A stretch of DNA of 64,000 bases from Sphingopyxis sp. MWB1 (GTDB lineage: Bacteria; Pseudomonadota; Alphaproteobacteria; Sphingomonadales; Sphingomonadaceae). The stretch's first letter is position 1. Every line of letters starts with the position of its first letter. The stretch is taken from positions 1,178,001 to 1,242,000 of the forward strand of contig NZ_JQFJ01000002.1 in assembly GCF_000763945.1 (NCBI RefSeq). The letters run 5' to 3'. Position numbers and translations under genes: made by a program. This document shows, piece after piece, positions 44,579-56,500 of this stretch. Under the pieces are notes generated by a model, which was not told the origin of the DNA, did no database searches, and worked only from the letters and a program-made list of their open reading frames with translations.

Positions 44579-47500
44579 CTAAAAGGCCATTCTGAAGCCT
44601 GCCGTACCGCTTAGCCTGTAGCTGTCCCCGAAATTCCTCACCGCACTATGCGCCGTCAACTCGGTGTAGAGCGTAAAGCGTCCGTCATCCCAGGCATGAC
44701 TTCCGCCGAGGCCGAAGGAGCCCCAAAGGCGATCGGTGCGGCGTTCCAACAGGATGCCGGATACATCCACAGCCGTGCCTTCCAGCCATTCATAGCTGAG
44801 GTTGACGACACCATAGAGGTGGGTCTTTCCCGCCCCTTCTTCAACCGCTTCGGAGCTCTGATAATCGAGCGCGAGGCCCCAGCGGCTTTTCAGGCTGTCG
44901 CCCTTGCGCGCTGTCGCTACGGCCTCATGCGGATCGACAAAGCTGTCGAAACGGACGTTGGAATAGCTCATCTGCACCTGCGGCGTAACGGCTATCCCAT
45001 GGCCCAGCGCCGCCCGCTTGCCCATCTCCAGGCTGAAAGCTTCGCCCGAGCCGCGATTATTATCGGCAAGCTTGCCGATGATCGCGGAATCGAGATCGCT
45101 GCGATACCAACTCGCCCGTCCCTGCGCATCGGCATAAAAGCCGGTAGCATCATACCATGTCAGCGTGGCGCCAAGACCGAGGCCCCGCGCGTTGATCGCA
45201 CCGTCGCCAAAGGCAGACCGCGATCGCCCGTCCGCTTCGCCATAGCTGGCATTCACCCCGGCGATAAGCGTCCCTGCGCTGATATCCAGCAAGGCTTTGT
45301 CGAGTCCGGCCTGAAGCGACCAATTGTCCGCCTGCAGGCTGGTCTTGCTGGTCGAGAACAGGGCGTCGCTCCGGTCGCGGCCGCTGTCCATGCGGCCCCA
45401 CATGCCAATGCCGCCCCGGGTGAAGCCCGACCATTGGCGATTGCCGACCCGCTGCTGCAGCGTGCCCAATTGATTGAGCATCTGGAGGGTTGCGGTATAG
45501 CCTTCGTAAACCGGTACACCGGGCTGATAGAGCGGCCCCTGAGGTTCATTTTTGCCATTGAGAAGCGCCGAGCGCAGATACCAGTCGCCATCAGCCGGGG
45601 TCGAAACGCCCCCCTGATATAGACGATATCCATAGGCTCCGGCGATGACCGCCGGGCTTCCCTCGATCAGATAATCTCCCTTCAGGGTAAAGCTATCTGC
45701 TGCGCTGTCACCCGACAGTTCGACAATCTTGATGCCCTCAATCGTCTGCGCGCCCAGCCCACCGCGATTGATGACGTCAATCTGCGTGGTGCCCGATGCG
45801 CTGCCCATGATATGCAAGCGATCACTTTGGGACTCATCGCCGCCCAGCGCGACTTCGATTTCCAGCGAACCGCCTGCGCCTGCATAGTTACCGCCGACGG
45901 TGAGCGTTCCGAAGGAATCGTCCCCCGGCGCCACAATCCCGGCGTTGGTGAGATCGCCCACGCTTCCCGTTCCCTCCAGTCGCCCGGCCGTATCGACGCG
46001 GAGCGTTCCTCCCAGCAGGCCCGAAGCCACCAGCGTTCCCGACGAGACCGTCATGCTTCCGTCAAAGCCGCTATTGTCGCTGGTCATAACCAGCGTTCCG
46101 CCGCCCGCCTTGGTCAGCGCGCCCGAACCCGACAGCAAACCGTCATAACGGAATAATGTGTCGTTCGCGGTCGTCAGCGTTCCCGTGCCCGAGACGATGA
46201 AGTCGCGTTCGCTCGCCATATCGGCGCGGATGGCCAATGTGCCGTCTTCGAAGGAAAGCGCCCCATCCGCGGCGCCCAAATGCGTGTCCGCGCCGATTTC
46301 CAGCGTTCCGCCCTGAATGACGGTGCCGCCCGAATAGCTGTTGGTGCCGGTGAGCACCAGCTTGCCCGCATCGGTCTTGATAAGCCGCGCATCGCCCGAA
46401 AGCGCCGCATCGATGGTCGCCGTGAGCTCTGCGCCAGCGCTGCTGCCGTCGCCCACGCGAATGATGCTATCCTCCAGGGTGAGGGTGATGGCGTCCCCCG
46501 CAATGCGATAGCCATCGACCGTAAATTGCATCCCGGCGGCCAAGACCTGCCCCAGGCTGCTATCCACCGTCACCGTTCCCGGCGCCCCGCCGAAGATGGC
46601 GAACGCCCCGTCGCTATAGGCGGCGTTCAACGCACCGCTCGCGTCGGTCCAATTGTCATTCCCAAGACCATTTTGCCAGATGCCGTCGCCGCCGTTGAGG
46701 ACGCTGTCATTTTTCGGACCGGCTGCGCCGTCCCAGAAGCGCAGCGTGAGCCCCGCGCTGTTGACGAGATTGACCTGCCCCGCAATCGAGGTCTGAACGG
46801 CCATATTGCCGCCCGCAGGAAGCGACCCCAGCGTCAGTCCATTATCCGTGAGCGCGCCCGTATAGTTGAAGAGGCGATACACCCCCACATCAAAGGCGCC
46901 GCCCGCCGAAACGGTAACGTCCAGCCTTCCGTCCAGAGTCAGGTCACCGCCCACATGGACCAGATCGTTGAGCGCGCCGCCCGCAACATTCGCCGCGCCA
47001 AGATCATAGGCGAGGAGAGTGCCGGCCGAGAGCGACAGATCGCCATTGATCGTCAGCGTCCCTGCGCCGCCCGCACCGGGGGTCAGAACCGCGCCATCAT
47101 CCAGCATGACATTGCCGCCGATGATGCCGGTGCCGCCAAGGCGCCCACCGCCATTCACCCGCATATCGCCTGTCGCGGCGCCATGATCGCCGTTGACGAG
47201 CAACAGGCCCTGCGCGACCTGCGTCCCGCCCGCATATTGACCATTGCCGCCGAGAATCAGCGTGCCATTGCCGCGCTTTACCAGCGCACCCGGCCCCGTT
47301 GCCGCGCCAGTAAGCGTCAATGTCGTGCCATCGTCGGTCAGGAACACGCCCGTCCCCGCCAGGTCGACGCTGCGGTCTGATGTCATGTCGGCGACGCTGT
47401 GGAGCGTACCGCCATTCAGGCTCAAACCACCAGCAGCCATGCCAAGATTCTCGTCGGCAGCGACACGCACTATCCCGCCGTGAATGGCCGTACCGCCAGT

Positions 47501-50500
47501 ATAGCTGTTGACGCCGGTCAGGATGAGCGTGCCCGCATCCGTCTTGACCAACCGGCTGGTGCCGGTGATCGCGCTGCTGATCGTCGCGGTATAGCTGGCG
47601 CCAGCGACGCTGCCGTCGCCCACCTGCACAATCGCGTCTGGCGCTGTCAGCGTCAGCCCATCGCCTTCGACAACATAGCCGTCACTGGCAAATTGCAGTC
47701 CGCTCGCCAAAATGTCGCCGCCGCTATTGTCGACGAGGACATTACCCCCCGTCCCCTGGAAAATGGCAAAACTGCCCTGCGCATAATCGGCGTTGGGCGT
47801 ACCCGTCATGTCGGTCCAGTTGTCCGAGCCGCCGCCAGCGCGCCAGATGCCGTCGCCGCCCTGAATAATCCCGTCATTCTTGGGTCCGGCGGCACCGTCC
47901 CAGAAGCTGAGGGTCAGCCCGGCGCTATTGACCAGATTAACCTGTCCGTTGATCGACGTCTGGACCGACATGCTGCTTCCCGTGGGCATGGTGCCCAGCG
48001 CCAGCCCTTTGTCGGTCAGCGCCCCCGCATAGTCGAAAATGCGATAGACGCCGGGCCCAAAGCTGCCGCCAGCAGGAATACTGACGTCAATTACCCCGTC
48101 GAGCATGAGATCGCCGCCGACCGTCACCAGATCGTTCAGCGCTCCGCCCGCGACATTCGCCGCGCCAAAGGCGTAATCGAGCCGCGACGCGCCAGACAGG
48201 GTGAGCGATCCGTTGATGGTCAGCGTGCCGACGTCGTCCACCCCTGCGGACAGGCGTGCCCCATCGGCAACCGCTACATCGCCGCCGATCACGCCAACGC
48301 CGCCGAGGGTCGTACCGGAACCGACAGTATAATGGCCAGTGGCTGCCGATTGGTCCCCATTGACGAACAGCCGTCCGCCCGTCACCGCCACATCGCCGCC
48401 AAAATCGCCGGTTCCCGACAATATCAGATCGCCGTCGCCGCTTTTGGTGAAACCGCCCGCGCCCGCCATATTGCCGGCAAGCGTCAATATCGTTCCAGTG
48501 TCGGTGTGGAATGCCCCGCTCCCGGCCAGTTCGACAGCCCGGTTCGAATGCAAATCGGCGGTGGTATGAAGCCTTCCGCCGTTCAGACTCAACCCACCCG
48601 CGGCGTCGCCCAGATTGCTATCGCTGGAGATGCGCAGCGTGCCTGCATCAATCCGCGTGCCGCCCGTATAGCTGTTGGCCCCGCTCAGGGTCAGCGTGCC
48701 AAGGTCCGCCTTGACCAGCTTGCTGTCGCCGGCGAGCGCATTGGCGATAACGGCGCCATATCCAACGCCCGCCGCCGTGCCATCGCCGACGCGGACCAGG
48801 ACTTCGGCGCCGGTCAGCGTCAGATCGTCGCCGGTGAGACGATAGCCATCCACCGCGAACTGCATGCCCGTGGCGCGGGTGGCGTCAAGGCTGTTGTCCA
48901 CGCTTACCGTCCCCGAAACTCCCGAAAAGACGGCAAAGGCATTGTCGAGGAAGGGCGCGTTGATCGCGCCGTCGGCGAGTGTCCAATTGTCATTGCCCGA
49001 CGCATTTTGCCAGATGCCGTCGCCGCCTGTGATAGCGCCATCGTTGCGCCCGCCGGCTGCACCATCCCAGAAGCGCAGCGCCAGACCATCGGTGTTGATC
49101 AGATTCACCTGATTGGCCACCGATGTCTGCACATAAAAGTCGGTGCCCGGCGGGACCGTGCCAAGGACCAGCCCGTTATTGGTCAGCGTTCCGCCATAGT
49201 TGATCGCGCGATAGAGACCCGGCGCAAAACTGCCGCCACCGCTATCGGTGACATGAATGGTCCCGTCCAGCACCAGATCGCCATCGACTGTGACCAGATC
49301 GTTGAGCGGCCCGCCAACCACCGCCGACTGACCGAAGTCATATTGCAGCGCGCTGCCGCCCGAAAGGCTGAGGCTGCCCTTGATGGCCAAGGTTCCCGGC
49401 CCGTCCGCGCCGGGAGCAAGAGCCGCGCCATCGGCAAGGATGACATCCCCGCCGATAACTCCAGTTCCGCCCAGTGTGGCAGCGCTGCTCACGCTGGTCA
49501 GGCCAGCAGCGCCGCTCTGGTCGCCGTTGATGAGCAAGGTGCCCGCCTCGACGCGCGTAGCCCCCGCATAGCTGTTATTTGCCGCAAGCTGCGTCGTTCC
49601 GGCCCCCATCTGGACCAGCGAGCCAGTGCCACTGACCAATCCGGCAAAAGCGATCGCATCGGCCCGGTGGAAACTGAGCGTGCCGTCATTGACGACATCC
49701 CCGACGATGGAACCCGCGGTCCCCCCATCACCGAGCCGTAGCTCCCCCATGCTGATCGTCGTGCCGTCCGTATAGCTGCTGTCGGCGGTCAGCGTCATCG
49801 TGCCCGTGCCGTCCTTGAACAAGGCTCCGCTGCCGCTGATCGTTCCGGCAAAAGTCCAGGCATTGCCACGGTCGACATGAAGCGTGCCATGATTGACAAT
49901 ATCGCCGACAATCGACCCGCTGGCGCCGCCATTCCCCAGCCGGAGGGTCCCCTCGTCGATCGTCGTTCCGCCGCCATAGCTGGCGTCCGTCAGAATCTGG
50001 AGCGTCCCGGCGCCCTTCTTCGTCAAGGCGCCAGCGCCGCCCATCGCGCCGCTGAGCGCCAGAAGCGTGCCGCCATCGGCTTGGAATGTGCCCGAACCCG
50101 CCAAATCGACGACGCGCGTCGATGCAAAGCTGGCAATGCTATGCAGCGTGCCCCCGTCAAAGCTTAACGCGCCGGTCGCCGCGCCGAGATTGGCATCGGC
50201 TGAAACCACCAGCGTGCCGCCGTTGACCGCGGTGCCGCCCGTATAGCTGTTCACAGCCGAAAGGATCAGCCGCCCCCCGTCGGTCTTCACCAGCCGCGCA
50301 GCCCCCGTCACCTCGGCAGCGATGGTCGCGGAAAGGCCGATATCAGCCGCTCCGCCGTCCCCCACGCGGATGAAGGCCTCGCCCCCCGTCAGCGTCAGCG
50401 CATCGCCAGTGATGACATAATTGTCGCTGGCGAACTGCATTCCCGATGACAGGATATTACCGCCGCCATTGTCGATTGTGACGGTGCCGCCTGTCCCCTG

Positions 50501-53500
50501 GAAAATGACAAAACTGTCCTGCGCATAATCGGCATTCACTCCGCCGCCGCCATCGGTCCAGTTATTCATGCCGTCGTTCAGGCGCCAGAAACCGTCGCCG
50601 CCCTGAATGACACTGTCATTCTTCGGCTGCCCTGCTCCATCCCAGAAATTGAGCGTCAAACCGGCCGCATTGGCGAGATTCACCTGGCCCGGAACCACCG
50701 TCTGCACAAAGGCATCGCTGCCCGCCGGCATGGTGCCCAGCACGAGCCCCTTGTCGGTAAGCGCGCCTGCATAGTTGAACATGCGATAAATGCCGGGACC
50801 GAAGCTGCCGCCTGCGGGGACCGAGACATTGACCACACCGTCGAGGGTCAGATCACCCCCGACGTTTATAAGGTCGTTGAGCGGCCCGCCCGGTACATTC
50901 GCCTGACCAAATTCAAAGCCAAGCTGTGACGTGTTGCCAAGCGCAAGATTGCCATTGATGGTGAGCGTGCCCACACCATCGCTGCCCGCAGCAAGACTTG
51001 CGCCATCGGCGATCACCACGCTGCCGCCGATGATCCCCGTGCCGCCGAGCGCCGCGCCCGAAGCCACATTGGTCAGCCCCGTCGCGGCCGACTGATCGCC
51101 GTTGATCAGCAAGCGCCCGGCGTTCACGCTGGTTGCGCCGTCATAGCTGTTGGCGCCCGTCAATATGGTGGTGCCCGGCCCCGCCTGCGTCACCGATCCG
51201 GTGCCGCTGATCGTGCCCAGCCCGTCCAGCGTGCCATCCCGGTTGAACAGCAGCGACCCGTTGTTGAGGATATCGCCCGCAACGCTGCCCGCCGCGCCGC
51301 CATTGCCGACCTGCAATATCCCGGCGGCAATGGTCGTGCCGCCGGCATAATCATTGTCGCCAGCCAATATCAACGCGCCGTCGCCGCTCTTGGTCAGATG
51401 CCCTGCCCCCGTGACCACGCCGTTCAGGGTCAATGCCGTGCCCGCGTCGGTTGCGATACCTCCCGCGCCCACCAGATTCACTGCCCTTGCCGAGGCAAAG
51501 CTGCCGGTGGTGTTGAGCGTTCCGCCGTCAAAGCTCAGCCCGCCGCTGGCGGCCCCCAGATTGCCGTCACTGGCGACGCGCAGCACGCCGCCGCTGACCG
51601 TCGTGCCACCCGCATAGCTATTGGCGCCCGTCAGGATGGTCGTGCCGCTGCCCGCCTGAACGACCGCGCCGCTCCCCGATATGAGGCCGGTGAAATTATA
51701 GTCATTATTCCGGTTGAAGCGAAGTTGGCCATTGTTGACAACATCGCCGACGATGCTGCCCGATGCACCGCCATTGCCAAGCTGCAGCGTGCCGCCGCTG
51801 ATCGTCGTGCCGCCCGAATAGCTGTTGCTGCCCGTCAGGATGGTCGTGCCGCTGCCCGCCTGCAACAAGGCGCCGGTCCCGACAATCTGCCCGGTATAGG
51901 TGAGACTGTTGCTGCGGTTGAAGCCCAGCGTGCCGAAATTGTTGACGGTCGCGCTGACGATGGAACCCGACGTTCCGCCACCGCCGATGAACAAGGTTCC
52001 GCCATTGATATTTGTCGAGCCGCTATAACTGTTGTTTCCGGTGAGGACCCAGGTACCGCTGTCATTTTTGGCGAGTGACGTAACCCCCGTCCCGGCGTTG
52101 CCGATCGACCCGGCCAGCCTGTTCTGGCCCATGTTGGTGCCGCCAAGCGCGATCGTGCGCGCCTGATTATTCCCTGCAAGCGTGACAGGGCCGGTGTCGG
52201 TGAAGACAATAGCGCCGGTGCCCGACGATTCGATAAAGGTCACCCCGGCGGACAGGGTGAAAAGACGGTCGGTGGTATCGCCCGCGCCGGTATAGCGCAG
52301 GGTGGACCCATTACCGATCACCAGATTTGAAGCCGCGGCGGATGATGCGCCGATGCTGCTGACCAGACCGCCATTCGCCAGCTTGTCGACCGCCAGAACG
52401 CCCCCGCTGATCGTAGTGATGCCGGTATAGCTGCTGTCGGAATTGATCAGAACCCAGGTGCCCTGATCGGTCTTTGTCAGACGGGTCACGCCCGCGCCAT
52501 TATTGGTGATACGGCCCGCCAGAATATTATTGTCGCTGTTCGTGCCGCCCAGCGTCAGCGTCTGCGCTGTGTCGGGTGCGGCAAATGCAATGTCGCCACT
52601 GTCGGTGAAAGCGATCGCCCCCGTTCCCGAAGCCTCTATCTTGCTCGAAGCCGATGCCCCGAGAGTGAAGCGCCGGTCGGTGCTGCCTCCCGCCCCTATA
52701 TATTGCAGCGTGCCGCCGTTGAGCACGAGATTGGCGGCGTCAGCCGAAGACGCCCCGATGGAACTGAGCGTCCCGCCATTGTCGAGGCAGGCAACGGCAA
52801 GCGTCCCCCCGCTGATGATCGTGGGCCCATCATAGCTGCTCGCGCATCCCGACAATTGCTGTATGCGGTTCCCATCCTTGACCAGTCCGCCATTGCCGCT
52901 GATCACCCCGGCATAATTTGCGCCGGCAAAGGTGGAACCAACGGCAATCGTCAGCGTCGCGCCATCAAGGCGGACGTTCCCGCCGAACGCACCGCCGCCC
53001 GTGAGATAGCCGACACTATTGTCAAAGCCTCCAAGGTCGAGCGTTGTGCCCGCGACATCGTCAAAGGTGATCCAGCCGGTGCCGAAACTGTTGGTCGAAC
53101 CCGCCCGCAAGGTCCCGTCCATAATTCGCAGCGAGCCCGTCAGATCGACATTGTTTCCCGACAGCAGCAGCGTCCCCGCCCCCTGTTTGCGGAGTTGACG
53201 ATTGTTCACGACCGCCCCTGAAAATTCAAGCGTAGCCGCCGGATCAACCACGCTGAGCGTGCTCGCCGCGGTGAAGATCATGCCGCGATCGGTTGAAGCC
53301 GAAGCGCCCTGATAAAAAAGCCCGCCGCCCGCCATGACGAGATTGGCCGAATCGGCGCTTGAAGCCCCGATGCCGCTGGCCTGACCACCATTGGCAATGC
53401 AGTCGATGGACAGGGCCCCGGCAATTGTCGTCACCCCGGTATAATCATTGCCGCATCCGGTGAAGACCTGTGTATAGCCGCCCATGCGCGTAAAGCCGCC

Positions 53501-56500
53501 GCTGCCGGTGATCCGGCCTGTAAAGGTGCCGGGTCCACCTGCCGTCGTCAGCGTTTGCCCGCCCAGATCGACGGTGCCGCCCCCGATGATCGACGCAAGG
53601 CTGATATCATAACCGCCAAGGTCGAGCGTCGCGCCGCTGTTGATCGTCATATAGCGCCGGAGCGGGCCGAAAGCATTTGCCGACCCCGCCTGTAGCACCC
53701 CGGCGTTGATGATCGTATCGCCGGTGAAATCATTGGCCCCCGACAGGATCAACCGGCCCTCGCCATTTTTGACAAGACTGCCCGCACCTGTCGCGACGCC
53801 GCTGAGCGTCAGGGTCGTCCCGGCCGCGGCCACGTCGATCTGCCCCTGGCCATTGGCGAGCGTGAAGCCGCGGTCGCTGCTGGTCGTTGCTCCAAGGTAG
53901 CGCAATTGGCCGCCATCCCTGAGGATAAGATTGGAAGAGGCACTGCTCGCCGCACCGATCCCGCTGGCGCTTCCTCCGTCGCCCAGAACATTCACCGCCA
54001 GCGTGCCGCCGGTAATTGCTGTCGCCCCGATATAGTCATTGGCAGCGTGAGCGAGCGTCAATGTTCCCGCTCCCGCCTTTGTAAAGCCGGCATCGTCGGG
54101 GCTGGTGACCAGGCCTGAAAACATCAGATCGGCGGCAGCACTGGAAACATGGATCGTGCGCATCGCGCCGCCGTTGACGAGGGTGAAACCCCGGTCGCTG
54201 GAGACGCTGCCGCCCGTATATTCGAGGATGCCGCTTTCCAGAACCAGATTGTCCGATGCGGCCGAGGATGCGCCAAGCGACGACGCAACGCCGCCATTTT
54301 CCACTCGTCCGATACGCAGCGTACCGCCCGACAAGGTTGTCGATCCGGTATAGCTGTTCGCATTGCCCAGATGCAGGCGGCCCGCGCCACCCTTTACAAA
54401 GGCGGTTGTGCCGCCGCTGTCAACGATGGAGGAGGACAGGGTGAAAGTGCCGCCGCCATTATGCTGAATCCCCACGGTTCCGCCCGCCGGTCCGCTCGTC
54501 ACCTGTCCGCCTGTCAGCGTCTGATTGGCCGAACCGGTGCTGGGCGCGACGATGATGGTTCCATCAATGCCGAGGGTGGCTGCCGGATCGATGGTCACCG
54601 CCGAATTGGCCGCAGCGCTATACAAGAGGCCATCCAGCGTCAGGTCGCTGTTGACGGTCCCGAAAAAGGGCGAGTTGGCCGCGCCGCCGGCGTCGCTCAC
54701 AATATCGCCGGTCACCCAATTCTGGGCATCATCTTTATAGGCATAGTCCGCTGCGTCGAGAGCGACAATCTCCCCTCCCGCAACCTTGGCGTAATCCGCA
54801 CCGTTGATCGTTGCCCATCCCCCCAGGCGGCCATCGGCATTGCTGGTGGTAAAGGCGCCGCTTCCCGGAAGCACGAAATTGACCAGCCCGCCGGTGCGGC
54901 TGATCGCGCCCAGATGCACGCTGATGCTGCCGCCGGAACCTTCGATCGCGCGCACAATATTATTGCCCGCATTGACCGATACACCGCTGAAGGCCTGGCT
55001 GTTCGCTTCGCCGCCCGCGCCAAGAAGTTCGACGATGCCGCCCGAAAGGGCAAGCTGCGATGCAGAAGCGATAATGTCCGAAACAGCGCCGCCGCTTCCC
55101 GAAAAATCGAGTGCCAGTTTGCCGCCCGCAACCGTGGTTGTCCCCGTATAGCTGTTCGCGCTCGTCAGCGTCAGTGTTCCGGCGCCTTCCTTGGTCAGCC
55201 CTCCGTTTCCAGTGAGATGTCCGCCAAAAATCTGGGCCGTGGCGGCCTTTACCGTCAGCGTCGTGCCCGAAACATCCACGACACCGGCGTTGCCGGACAG
55301 CGAAGACGCAGTGAGAGCAAAGCCGCCAAGGTCAAGCCTTCCTCCGTTCATGACAAAACCCGTCGCCGCGCCAAAAGCACCCGCCGCGCCTGCACGCAGC
55401 GTGCCATTGTTGACCGTCACCAGCCCCTTTTGACTGTTCGCGCCCGACAGCACCCAGGTGCCGACCCCATCCATCACCAGATCGCCATCGCCGGAAATCG
55501 GTCCGGCAAAAATATTGCTTCCGCCGAAACTGCCACCCAGCGTCAATCGGTCCGGGTTCGGGTTGCTGCTGTCGAACACCAGCGCTCCGGAAAGATGCAG
55601 CGCGCCGCTGCCATCGTTGCGGATCGCATTTGCGCCATTGACCAGCCAGTCACGGTTGCTCGTATCGCCGCTGCCAGAATAGCTTAAGCTTCCGGCGTTG
55701 AGGTTGATGATCGATCCGGTGCCGAGCGAACTGGCGCTGCCTGTATCGGCCAATTTGCCCAGCCGCACCTCGCCCGTGAGCTGCGCGGCGCCCGTAAAGC
55801 TGTTGGCCATGCCCAGCCGGACAAACCGTCCCGCCGAGGCCTCAAAGACATAATCGCCGCCGCTCAGAACGCCGAGCAGATGAACATCGGCGGTTTCCGC
55901 CGTAAAGAAGGCCCGGCTCGAAACATCAATGTCGCCAGTGATTTCCAGCGTGCCGCTGCCACGGTTCCGGATATAGGCAGCATTGCCATTGATATCCCAA
56001 TTGCGGTTGGAACTGTCGCCGCTGCCCAGATAGACGACATTGTCGCTATATTGGCTCGACTGGTTGAAGACAATCGTGCCGTCCGCCACCGTCACCGGTG
56101 CGCCCAGCGAGCTGGCCTCCCCAAGATTGCCGATCGACGTGAAGCTCGTCGTGCACACGCCGTTGCAGCCGACAAAGGTCGTGCGCCCGGTATAATCGCT
56201 CATATCATTGCTCAGCGTGACGTCGCGCGGAGCGACCGATACCGAGCCATTGCCCCTTATCCGCAGCGCGCCGCCCCCGGTCCCTTCGAGGTTCAGCGTG
56301 CCGCCATCGCCGATCGTGACAGTGCGCGCGCTGCCCGCGCCCCCGATCGACAAGCGGACCGAGGCCCCGGCGGCGGTGAGAATATTATTGCCGACGGCTC
56401 CCAATGCCGCATCCTGTGCCGCATAAAGGCTGCCGGCATTGAGCCGTATGTCGCCGGCAAAGCTGTTCGCACCATTGAGGATCAGCGAGCCATTGCCCGC

